Shown here piece after piece: positions 34,301-42,649 of a stretch of 54,296 bases of DNA; the stretch's first letter is position 1; each line of letters begins with the position of its first letter. The position numbers and the translations under genes are program-made. The stretch is taken from NCBI RefSeq assembly GCF_946479715.1, contig NZ_CAMLHF010000010.1, positions 1 to 54,296 of the forward strand, read 5' to 3'. This DNA is from an uncultured Pedobacter sp. (GTDB lineage Bacteria; Bacteroidota; Bacteroidia; Sphingobacteriales; Sphingobacteriaceae). The notes under the pieces were generated by a model, which made no database searches, was not told where the DNA came from, and saw only the letters and a list, made by a program, of their open reading frames with translations.

Positions 34301-37300
34301 CTTCTTTAGGATACAAACAAGGAAATAAAAACATCGACTTTCTAAACAGCCCATTTTATGTTAACAATAGTCTGAGTGATTGGACATGTGAAGCTAAAAG
34401 AATTGCAGGCGTAAGTTCATTTGGCGTAGGGGGAACAAATGTACATGTGATCATTGAAGAATATGAAAATCCGGAATCAGGATCATCAACAGGAAGACCG
34501 TACGACTTAATTACCTGGTCGGCAAAATCAGAAAACAGCAGAGAACAATATGCTTTATCAATATCTAATTATGTAAAAAAGAATAAAGACATCAATATTG
34601 CAGATATTGCTTATACCCTTCAAAAAACAAGGAACGACTTCTCTTATAGAAGGTTTGCAGTTGTAAACAACATTGAATCTATTGTAAGTCAATTCGATTT
34701 GGAACTGCCTAAAACAGGCACAACAAATAATCTTCGCGAAGTACCTGACGAAGTTGTATTTACGTTCCCAGGTCAAGGTGCACAATACTTGAACATGGCT
34801 GCTGATCTATATAAGGACGAGTCCATATTTAGAGAAGCTGTAGATCGCTGTGCGGAAATACTTAAGCAATATATAGATCTGGATATTAGAGAGATCATAT
34901 TTACCAACCCAGCTAATGAAGAAGCAGAAAAACTATTAAAACAAACCAGGTATACACAACCTGCATTATTTGTAATTGAATATGCACTTGCCAGACTATG
35001 GATGAATTGGGGTATTACTCCCACTCTGCTTTGCGGTCATAGTATTGGAGAGTATGTTGCAGCACATCTTTCGGGAGTTTTTTCATTAGAGGATGGATTA
35101 AAACTAATTGCAGTCAGGGGGGCAATGGTTAATGCACTTCCTGCCGGATCTATGTTATCTGTAAGAACCGAATCAGATCAAATAACCAGCTTCTTAACCG
35201 AAGGACTATCTATCGCAGCAGTAAACAGTCCTAAACTTTGCGTTATAGCAGGTCCGGAAAATCAAATACTTGAATTCAGCAAGCTACTGGATACTAAAGA
35301 GATCCCTAACAAACTACTCTTTACAAGCCATGCTTTCCATTCATCTATGATGGACCCGATAGTGGATGATTTTCAAAAAGTAGTTTCTGGAATATCACTT
35401 TCTGTCCCTAAAACGCCAATAATATCAACAGTTACCGGTTCACTGCTAACTGATGAAGAGGCAATAAATCCACAATATTGGGCAAGCCACTTAAGAAACA
35501 CGGTACAATTTTCTACAGCTATTGATACAATACTTACTTACAATTCTCCAATTTTTCTGGAGGTGGGTCCTGGATCGGTAACTACAACCCTTGTAAGGCA
35601 AATTGCTGCACTAAAATCAACTTCTGTAAGGGCCATGCAGAGCCTGGCAAATAATGAGAACGATTATTGCATTATATTAAACACATTAGGTCAGCTTTGG
35701 AATTGTGGCCTACAACCAAATTGGGATAATTTTTATAACGATCAGCAAAGATTATTATTAGATCTTCCAACCTATCAGTTTGATAGAAAAAAGCACTGGG
35801 TGGATGCAATTAACAAAATAACACCCGACGACAACAACTATAAACCAAACAACAACACTCTTGCAATGAAAAAAAATAACCTGGCAATAAAAATCAGACA
35901 AGTATTAGAAGATGCATCTGGAATTGAAATGCAAAATGTTGCCGCCAATCAAAACTTCGTTGAAATAGGATTGGACTCTTTATTACTTACTCAGATAGCA
36001 ATCTCCTTGAAAAGAGAATTTAATTTACCTATTACCTTCAGGAAATTAAATGAAGAGTATCCAACTATTGAATCATTAACAGATTACATAGATAAAAATA
36101 CCGTTCAGGAAAACCCTGCCCCAATACAAAACAATACTCCGGTTCTTAATGGAAATAATCATCAGGTTATTGCTCCTGTTTCATTTGGAAACTCTACCGA
36201 TTACAACAATTCGGCACTTGGACTTATTGCTCAACAGTTAGAAATCTTATCTAAACAGGTTTTGTTAATGAATGGGAATAATCATATAGCGCCCCCTATT
36301 GCAGTAGAACCACCAAAGGCCAAACAGCAAGAGGAATCAGAGCTTACCATTCAAGAAAAATCTGAAATTCAGAAACCGTTTGGGGCAACACCTAAAATAG
36401 ATCGTCAATCAACCGAACTTAACCAAACTCAATTAAGCTTTCTCGAAAAATTAATCGAGCGCTATAATCACAAAACACTTAAAAGCAAAAAATATGCAGC
36501 CGAAAGCCGGAATTACATGGCTGACCCAAGAGTTGTTTCAGGCTTTAAACCCTTAACCAAAGAACTAATTTATCCTATTGTAATAAACAAATCAAGTGGC
36601 AGTAAAATGTGGGATCTTGATGGCAATGAATATATAGATGTGTTAAACGGATTTGGCTCTAACTTGCTTGGTTATCAACCGGAGGTTATCAAAAAGGCAA
36701 TGCATGACCAAATTGAAAATGGATATGAAGTAGGCCCGCAGCACGAGCTTGCTGCAGAAGTAAGTAAATTAGTATGTGAATTTACAGGGTTCGACAGGTC
36801 GGCGCTTTGCAGTACAGGTTCTGAAGCAGTGCTTGGATGTATTAGAATTGCAAGAACGGTTACCGGAAGGTCTTTAATTGTGGCCTTTACAGGATCATAC
36901 CATGGCATTATTGATGAAGTATTGGTTAGAGGTACAAAAAAATTAAAATCATTTCCTGCAGCAGCCGGCATAATGCCCGATGCTGTAAAAAATATACTTG
37001 TTCTCGATTATGGAACAGACGAAGCTTTAGCTATAATCAGAGAGAGAGCAGATGAGATCGCTGCAGTCCTAATTGAGCCGATACAAAGCAGACGTCCTGA
37101 GTTTGTACCAATAGATTTTGTTAAAGAAGTAAGAAAAATCACTACTGCCAGCGGATCAGCTTTAATATTTGATGAGGTAATTACAGGTTTCAGAATGCAT
37201 CCTGGCGGTGCACAGGCATTGTTTAATGTACGTGCAGATCTTGCTTCTTACGGTAAAGTGGTTGGCGCAGGAATTCCTATTGGTGTTATTGCCGGTAAAA

Positions 37301-37941
37301 AGGAATTCATGGATGCGCTTGATGGAGGAACCTGGAATTATGGAGATGGTTCATATCCAGAGGTTGGTGTAACTTACTTTGCAGGAACATTTGTTCGTCA
37401 CCCCTTAGCTTTGGCTTCCGCAAAAGCGTCATTAATATACATGAAAGAAAAAGGTCCTAAATTACAATTGGAGCTAAATGAAAAAGGAGACCACATTGCC
37501 AGAACACTTAATAAGGAAATAGAAAAAAGACAACTTCCATTCTTTGTTGCCAATTACGGATCATTATGGAAGGTTAAGTTCAACGAGGAGATTCCATACA
37601 GTGAATTGATGTTTACCCTAATGAGAGAAAAAGGAATCCATATACTTGACGGGTTCCCATGCTTTGTTACAGAAGCAACATCGTACAGCGATATTGAGCA
37701 ATTGATCAAATGCTTTATAGAGAGTATGGATGAAATGATTAATGCCGGTTTCTTTTTGCGCGGGCCGGTTACAGAGTCCAATTCAAAAACATATTCAAAA
37801 TTCGGCACAGATAAAATCGTGATCAATGCCGATAATCCGCCTGTCAGAGGAGCCAGACTAGGAAAGGATGTTGAGGGAAATCCGGCATGGTTCATTAAAG
37901 ATGAACAGAATAAAGATCAATATTTACAGATACGTTTTTAA
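31354..37941 (+). CDS. Hybrid NRPS-PKS: A-PCP-KS-AT-ACP-aminotransferase
   Basis: A 2195-residue assembly-line protein. The adenylation domain has LYTSGSTGKPKG (~155), YGPTETT, YRTGDLG and Lys499 in GKVDR. A PCP follows with Ser556 in ELGGNS. Then a ketosynthase: Cys784 in SACST, His920 in HGTGT, His959 in SNFGH. Next an acyltransferase with Ser1230 in GHSIGEY and HAFH at 1326-1329, the malonyl-CoA signature. The ACP carries Ser1542 in GLDSL. After an Asn/Gln-rich linker comes a class-III PLP aminotransferase with Asp1940 in FDEV and Lys1968 in YGKVVGAG. No ketoreductase, dehydratase, epimerase or N-terminal condensation domain is present. An amino acid is thus loaded, extended by malonate, and the beta-keto thioester transaminated. 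Start ATG 31354 fits the A-domain N-terminus (LTVHQLF); the TTG at 31309 is probably promoter. It is first of three genes. Confidence 0.93.
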   Translation: MFTDQILITQNKLTVHQLFNIAAQDFPEITAIVFGEKSITYRELNNSAENLATVILNQAFDQQIIGISATRSIEMIVGLLAILKAGKTYLPLDSSYPENRLLQIIEDSGVNTCISLLNESNTFANLGLHVIISDKSYAETTKNDNFLQSENGCILYTSGSTGKPKGVCISHKSLSNFLIWQKDHALNGKGINALQFCHLSFDASFQEIFVPLTTGATLYLINDDYRLDGTKLLDFIISNKINKAFLPYVTLQYLTEAATKEQRFPANLKELITGGELLKITPNIREFFSSISNSCLVNVYGPTETTIWVTELKLKGNPNSWASIPTIGETIAQSSIYFIDEKLTFLENEEIGEICISGPCLSNGYFNQPDLTNEKFVELTHPTLGQIKVYRTGDLGKLLDNGEIEFKGRKDGQIKIRGNRVELGEIEVALMKEESVNQAIVILREDYPGRKALVAYLTGNKAIGDSNKVRYHISNLLPDYMIPSGFVWLEDFPKTTSGKVDRKALPKPDLKRPELNVLYKTPKTKLEKDVIGLFIDIFQYDKIGTEDNFFELGGNSLLAQKTVAELKYQFNYHLPITKLYQYPTAAGIAEFLENKAPEQAVLVKENKHTGDSHDIAIIGMAGRFPGAETINDLWALLIEGKETTKFFSNEELDLSISDRIKNDKAYVSARGIIKDAEKFDPAFFGINPKLADLMDPQQRIFLEIAWEVLEKTGHLFPVYSKKIAIYAGSGSNTYYVNNLLQFPDLIENVGSLQVLTVNEKDYIASRTAYHLNLKGQAVSVNSACSTSLLAVAEAVNSLRSGHCDAAIAGASSITSPINSGHIYQEGSMLSADGHCRPFDNDATGTVFSDGAGVVLLKRLTDAKRDGDVIYGVIKGVGSNNDGAEKGSFTAPNTEGQANAIKEAIIDAGIDASEISYIETHGTGTPIGDPIEFDGLVKAFGHQHKTQFCAIGSIKSNFGHLTQAAGVTGLIKACLSLHHKKLPASLGYKQGNKNIDFLNSPFYVNNSLSDWTCEAKRIAGVSSFGVGGTNVHVIIEEYENPESGSSTGRPYDLITWSAKSENSREQYALSISNYVKKNKDINIADIAYTLQKTRNDFSYRRFAVVNNIESIVSQFDLELPKTGTTNNLREVPDEVVFTFPGQGAQYLNMAADLYKDESIFREAVDRCAEILKQYIDLDIREIIFTNPANEEAEKLLKQTRYTQPALFVIEYALARLWMNWGITPTLLCGHSIGEYVAAHLSGVFSLEDGLKLIAVRGAMVNALPAGSMLSVRTESDQITSFLTEGLSIAAVNSPKLCVIAGPENQILEFSKLLDTKEIPNKLLFTSHAFHSSMMDPIVDDFQKVVSGISLSVPKTPIISTVTGSLLTDEEAINPQYWASHLRNTVQFSTAIDTILTYNSPIFLEVGPGSVTTTLVRQIAALKSTSVRAMQSLANNENDYCIILNTLGQLWNCGLQPNWDNFYNDQQRLLLDLPTYQFDRKKHWVDAINKITPDDNNYKPNNNTLAMKKNNLAIKIRQVLEDASGIEMQNVAANQNFVEIGLDSLLLTQIAISLKREFNLPITFRKLNEEYPTIESLTDYIDKNTVQENPAPIQNNTPVLNGNNHQVIAPVSFGNSTDYNNSALGLIAQQLEILSKQVLLMNGNNHIAPPIAVEPPKAKQQEESELTIQEKSEIQKPFGATPKIDRQSTELNQTQLSFLEKLIERYNHKTLKSKKYAAESRNYMADPRVVSGFKPLTKELIYPIVINKSSGSKMWDLDGNEYIDVLNGFGSNLLGYQPEVIKKAMHDQIENGYEVGPQHELAAEVSKLVCEFTGFDRSALCSTGSEAVLGCIRIARTVTGRSLIVAFTGSYHGIIDEVLVRGTKKLKSFPAAAGIMPDAVKNILVLDYGTDEALAIIRERADEIAAVLIEPIQSRRPEFVPIDFVKEVRKITTASGSALIFDEVITGFRMHPGGAQALFNVRADLASYGKVVGAGIPIGVIAGKKEFMDALDGGTWNYGDGSYPEVGVTYFAGTFVRHPLALASAKASLIYMKEKGPKLQLELNEKGDHIARTLNKEIEKRQLPFFVANYGSLWKVKFNEEIPYSELMFTLMREKGIHILDGFPCFVTEATSYSDIEQLIKCFIESMDEMINAGFFLRGPVTESNSKTYSKFGTDKIVINADNPPVRGARLGKDVEGNPAWFIKDEQNKDQYLQIRF

Positions 37942-37952
37942 CGCAGTTACTA

Positions 37953-40900
37953 ATGAATAAAGATTTTGAATATGTTGCTGTAGATTTTAATCCCTTTGGT
38001 GAAAATGAGATTGAAAAAGTAACAATTACCAACGAACCGCAAAGAGAATTATGGTTATCCTGCATTTTAGGTGGCAATGAAGCAAGTCTGGCCTACAATG
38101 AATCTGTTTCACTTGAGTTAAGAGGGGTTTTCTATCAGGATGCATTTAAAAAAGCTATCAATAGCCTAATTGCCAGGCACGAAGCGCTAAGATCTACTGT
38201 CAGTAAAAATGGAGAAAACTTAATAATATACAAAGAACTCTCCTCATCAATCATTATTGACGATTTAACCGCTATTGATTCTGATAAAAGATTGAACAAT
38301 TTTCATGAATTTATTCGCAAGGAAATGGCTACTCCTTTTGATCTCTATGAAGGTCCATTATTTAGAATATACCTGCACAAGATTGAAGAAAACGTTCATT
38401 ATTTTACTTTAATAATACACCATATTATTGGCGATGGCTGGTCAATTGGAATTATTCTGGAAGACCTAAGTAAAATGTATAACTCCTACGTACATGGTAC
38501 TTTGCCTCAATTAGAGCCGGCAGAACAAATCAGTGATTATACCTTACAACAGATTAACTTCACAAATAGCAGTGAATATATTGAAACACAGAATTTCTGG
38601 ATCAACAAGTATAAAAATAACGTTCCTGCACTTAACTTACCCATAGATTATACACGGCCTTCGGTTCGTACTTATACCGGTCAACGAAATGATTACATTC
38701 TGAACAATGATTTATTGAATCCAATAAAGTTGTTATCATCAAAGGCGGGTAGTAGTGTAGTAATTACTCTTCTAAGCGTATTCGAAATCTTATTACATCA
38801 CCGAACAGGGCAACAAGATATTGTTGTTGGTCTTCCATCATCTGGCCAGGCTGCAACAGGAAACTTTGGCCTGGTTGGTCATTGCGTAAATTTACTACCA
38901 CTTGACAGCAAAGTTGATCCGAAATCTTCTTTCTTAGATTATTTAAAAAGAAGAAAGGGTGAAGTGTATGATGCTTACGATTTCCAAAGACTAACTTTTA
39001 GTGAATTGCTCAAAAAGTTACCCATTAAGAGGGATAAAGCTCATATACCACTGGTTCCTATTGTTTTTAACATAGACATGGGTATGGATGAAAAGGTATC
39101 ATTTGATGGTTTAACGCATAGACTCTTTTCCAATGCAAGAGTGGCTCAAACCTTCGAAATTTCTTTAAATGTTACCGGTTCAAAAAATGCAATGACATTT
39201 GAATGGGCGTATAATACGAATTTATTCAGTTCCGATACCATCGACAGTATGATGTCGGAATTTGAATCATTATTAAAAACCATAACAGATAATCCTGAAG
39301 TAATTATCAAAGAGTCATTAATAAACAAGAATCCGTTCCCTACAACAATAAATCAGACTCCAATTGCCGACACAACAATTCTGGACCTGTTTAACCAAAG
39401 AGTTATCGACAGCCCGGATAGTAATGCTGTAGTATATGAGGGTAAAAAATTAACCTACGCTCAGTTAAACGAAAAGTCTAATCAACTGGCAAACTATTTA
39501 ATTAGCAAAGGAGTCAAAAAAGAAACGCTTGTCGCAATTTGCATAAAACCATCTTTAGAGACTATAATTGGAATAATCGGAATTATAAAGGCTGGGGCAG
39601 CTTATATTCCAATTGACCCTGAATTCCCTGAACAGAGGATTAGCTATATGATTTCTGAATCGACAGCAAGCATGTTAATATGCGACACTGAAACGATAAA
39701 ACGAATTAAGGAAGCAGGCAATAGAGAATTGATTTGCCTGGACGATAGTGAAAGTCCGATATGGCATACTACCACAGTCAACCCTGCCATCAAAATACTA
39801 CCTGAAAATCTGATCTATATCATTTACACCTCTGGCTCAACCGGAAACCCTAAAGGAGTTATGATTGAGCATGGATCAATAATGGACTATTTTGAAGGAT
39901 TAAATTCAAAATTAAATACACTAAAAGACTGTAAAAGTTTTGCACTTGGGTCTACAATAGCAACAGATTTAGGAAATACTGTTCTGTTCAGTGCTTTAAT
40001 ATCGGGTGGAGAGTTACATCTATTTGCTAAAGACAGATTCAACAATCCTGAGTATATACATCAGTATTTTAATGATTACAATATTGATTGTTTAAAGATC
40101 GTTCCTTCGCACTGGAGGTTTTTAAGGAATCAGAGCAATTTCCTTTTACCTTCAAAACTATTAATGTTTGGCGGAGAATTATTGCCTGGCGAGTATATTA
40201 AAGAAATCCGAAAAGCCAATAGTAAATGTGTGGTTGTAAATCACTACGGACCTACCGAAACTACAATAGGTAAGCTAATACACGTGGTAGATAAAAACGT
40301 TGATTATCCAACATCAGCTCCCATTGGTAAACCTTTTGGAAATACCGTCCCTCATGTTCTCAATAAAGATGCAAATTATTGTGCAATTGGCGTTCCCGGA
40401 GAATTGTATATTGGCGGCCTTGGGGTGGCACGGGGCTATTTAAATAACCCTGAACTGACCAGCAAAATGTTTATAGATCGCCAAGTTGAAGGAGTAGAAA
40501 CCCGATTTTACAAAACTGGGGATTTAGTGCGATGGCTGGCTAACGGAGATATAGAGTTCTTAGGCCGTATAGATGATCAGGTTAAGATTAGAGGCAATAG
40601 AATAGAACTTGGTGAAATACAAAATGCATTGCTTAAGTGTAAAGATGTAAGGCAATGTGCCATAATTGTGGATGAAGACACTAATGATGAAAAAAGGCTG
40701 GTAGCATACGTTGTGGTTGATTCTATTTTTAATAAGGATGCAATATTAAATCATTTAAAATTGACGCTTCCGGAGTTTATGGTACCAAGGATTTTAATTC
40801 AGATAGATAAAGTCCCCTTAACTGCTAATGGAAAATTAGATCGAAAATCACTCCCAAAAGTGATAATGAACCAGGCTACAGAAAATAGTTATGTTGCCCC

Positions 40901-41930
40901 TCGAACCTCTGAGCAAAATCTACTTGCAGAAATATGGGCTTCCAATCTTGATGTTAGTAAAATAGGAATTACAGACGACTTCTTTGAATTAGGAGGGCAC
41001 TCCTTAATTGCTGTTAAGGTAATGGGCGCAATAGAAAAGAAAACAGGTCTCCGTCTGCCCCTATCCAGCTTATTTGAAAACCCGACAATTGAAACACTTG
41101 CTAAGCTATTGACACCGCAAGATAAATTAAACTGGGATTCTTTGGTTCCTTTAAAAACAAGTGGAAATAAACCTCCAATATATCTGGTTCATGGTGGAGG
41201 CTTAAATGTTTTCGTATTCAAATCTATCTCTGGGTTTATGGATGAAGATCAGCCGGTTTATGCACTTCAAGGTCTGGGCTTAAATGGGGACAGTGAGGTA
41301 CCTGACACAATTGAAGAAATTGCTGCTAAATATAATGCTGAAATTTTAGAAGCAAATCCAGATGGGCCATATTTAATTGCCGGGTACTCAATGGGAGGTA
41401 AAATAGCCTACGAGATGGCCAAACAATTACTTGAAAAGGGTAAAGAAATAAAAATGCTCGGAATATTTGATACTTATGCCGGATCATCTGCAACCGGCAT
41501 AGAAAAGGTTAAAGAGAAAATAGTTCGTCAATTAAAAAAGGGTCCTTTTATAGCTAAATTATTTTTGGATAATCCTATGCAAACGCTGTCTTACCAATTG
41601 CGAATATCTAAAAGAAAATTAAAACCTATTTTCTTAAAAAACAAGGAGATTGACAAAGAGGTTTTTACATATAAAAGAGAGGTTTATGAAAGCTACGAAA
41701 TGGCTTACAAAAAATATCAACTGCAACCTGTAGATCTTACAATTGATCTCTTTAGAGTAGAAAAAAGAATTTATTTTCTAGACGATCGTGTTTATTTAGG
41801 CTGGCGGAAGTATGGCAAAAAAGGTATAGATATTCACTCTGTTCCAGGAGATCACAAAACATTTTTAGCTTCACCTAACGATCAAAAGCTCGCAAAGGTT
41901 CTGCAAAGAGTAATTAATACTAAGGTTTAG
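37953..41930 (+). CDS. NRPS terminal module: C-A-PCP-TE, predicted Asp-activating
   Basis: A 1325-residue module. The condensation domain (about 1-440) has an intact HHxxxDG motif with catalytic His157 and Asp161. The adenylation domain (about 470-970) shows IYTSGSTGNPKG, YGPTETT, YKTGDL and NGKLDRKSL. By-eye alignment to PheA gives the specificity residues D-L-T-K-M-G-H-I-G-K, one change from the aspartate code DLTKVGHIGK. The atypical core TDLGNT replaces the usual FDxS motif and carries the key Asp672. The PCP has Ser1017 in ELGGHS. The thioesterase (about 1065-1325) has Ser1146 in GYSMGG and His1301 in PGDHKTF. It starts 11 bases after the first synthetase gene and takes the transaminated intermediate from it. 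Release may be hydrolysis or cyclisation. Confidence 0.92.
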   Translation: MNKDFEYVAVDFNPFGENEIEKVTITNEPQRELWLSCILGGNEASLAYNESVSLELRGVFYQDAFKKAINSLIARHEALRSTVSKNGENLIIYKELSSSIIIDDLTAIDSDKRLNNFHEFIRKEMATPFDLYEGPLFRIYLHKIEENVHYFTLIIHHIIGDGWSIGIILEDLSKMYNSYVHGTLPQLEPAEQISDYTLQQINFTNSSEYIETQNFWINKYKNNVPALNLPIDYTRPSVRTYTGQRNDYILNNDLLNPIKLLSSKAGSSVVITLLSVFEILLHHRTGQQDIVVGLPSSGQAATGNFGLVGHCVNLLPLDSKVDPKSSFLDYLKRRKGEVYDAYDFQRLTFSELLKKLPIKRDKAHIPLVPIVFNIDMGMDEKVSFDGLTHRLFSNARVAQTFEISLNVTGSKNAMTFEWAYNTNLFSSDTIDSMMSEFESLLKTITDNPEVIIKESLINKNPFPTTINQTPIADTTILDLFNQRVIDSPDSNAVVYEGKKLTYAQLNEKSNQLANYLISKGVKKETLVAICIKPSLETIIGIIGIIKAGAAYIPIDPEFPEQRISYMISESTASMLICDTETIKRIKEAGNRELICLDDSESPIWHTTTVNPAIKILPENLIYIIYTSGSTGNPKGVMIEHGSIMDYFEGLNSKLNTLKDCKSFALGSTIATDLGNTVLFSALISGGELHLFAKDRFNNPEYIHQYFNDYNIDCLKIVPSHWRFLRNQSNFLLPSKLLMFGGELLPGEYIKEIRKANSKCVVVNHYGPTETTIGKLIHVVDKNVDYPTSAPIGKPFGNTVPHVLNKDANYCAIGVPGELYIGGLGVARGYLNNPELTSKMFIDRQVEGVETRFYKTGDLVRWLANGDIEFLGRIDDQVKIRGNRIELGEIQNALLKCKDVRQCAIIVDEDTNDEKRLVAYVVVDSIFNKDAILNHLKLTLPEFMVPRILIQIDKVPLTANGKLDRKSLPKVIMNQATENSYVAPRTSEQNLLAEIWASNLDVSKIGITDDFFELGGHSLIAVKVMGAIEKKTGLRLPLSSLFENPTIETLAKLLTPQDKLNWDSLVPLKTSGNKPPIYLVHGGGLNVFVFKSISGFMDEDQPVYALQGLGLNGDSEVPDTIEEIAAKYNAEILEANPDGPYLIAGYSMGGKIAYEMAKQLLEKGKEIKMLGIFDTYAGSSATGIEKVKEKIVRQLKKGPFIAKLFLDNPMQTLSYQLRISKRKLKPIFLKNKEIDKEVFTYKREVYESYEMAYKKYQLQPVDLTIDLFRVEKRIYFLDDRVYLGWRKYGKKGIDIHSVPGDHKTFLASPNDQKLAKVLQRVINTKV

Positions 41931-41942
41931 AATTGTTAAATT

Positions 41943-42641
41943 ATGGAGCTATTAAATGTTAATGAAAATGTAAAGTGGGTTACCACAACAAAGAACATTG
42001 CATTCGACAAGAGCGCAATTAATATATTTCGAATAAATGTAAATGAATATTTCAATCAAATCTGCAATGTGTATGAGTCTAATCTCTCGTATACAGAAAT
42101 TGAAAAGGCCTTTCGTTTCTTCAGAGAAAATGACAGAAAAAGATACATCGTTTCTAAATATGCCTTAAGAAATATTTTATCAGAATTTCTTTTGATATCA
42201 CCAGCAAAAATATCTATCTATAAATCTGAGAACAAGAAGCCAGCAGTTAGTGGTATTGAATTTAATGTTACCCACAGTAAAAACTACATTCTCATTGGAA
42301 CCAGCCCATTTAAAATAGGAATTGATATTGAACATATAGACCATCATTTCAATTATCAAGATATCACCACTTCTAGTTTTAGCCCGGAGGAACTAAAACT
42401 AATAAGCAATCAAAATACAAGCGCCAACTTCTATTCCATATGGACAAGAAAAGAGGCTGTACTCAAAGCTTCCGGAGAGGGTTTAATAGACAATATGAAT
42501 GAGCTTAACAGTTTGAACAGTTCAATTACCAGAAAACAAGTTAAATACTACCTCCAAAGTTTTATGCCAGACAAAGAATATGCAGGCTGTATTGCGTTTG
42601 AAGAACCTGAGGCCACACTAAATTGCTGGGACTATCAATAG
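41943..42641 (+). CDS. Sfp-type 4'-phosphopantetheinyl transferase
   Basis: It transfers phosphopantetheine from CoA to the Ser of carrier domains; the operon has three carriers (Ser556, Ser1542, Ser1017). The 232-residue length fits the Sfp group. Motifs are KIGIDIE (Asp128, Glu130; Mg binding) and SIWTRKEAVLKASGEG (Trp167, Lys170, Glu171, Lys175). The upstream NVTHSKNYILIG (from residue 108) is the usual FNxSHxxxx motif. It starts 12 bases after the NRPS gene, so activation is built into the operon. Its stop lies eight bases from the stop of a convergent glycosyltransferase gene with no terminator between them. Confidence 0.93.
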   Translation: MELLNVNENVKWVTTTKNIAFDKSAINIFRINVNEYFNQICNVYESNLSYTEIEKAFRFFRENDRKRYIVSKYALRNILSEFLLISPAKISIYKSENKKPAVSGIEFNVTHSKNYILIGTSPFKIGIDIEHIDHHFNYQDITTSSFSPEELKLISNQNTSANFYSIWTRKEAVLKASGEGLIDNMNELNSLNSSITRKQVKYYLQSFMPDKEYAGCIAFEEPEATLNCWDYQ

Positions 42642-42649
42642 AATCAGAA

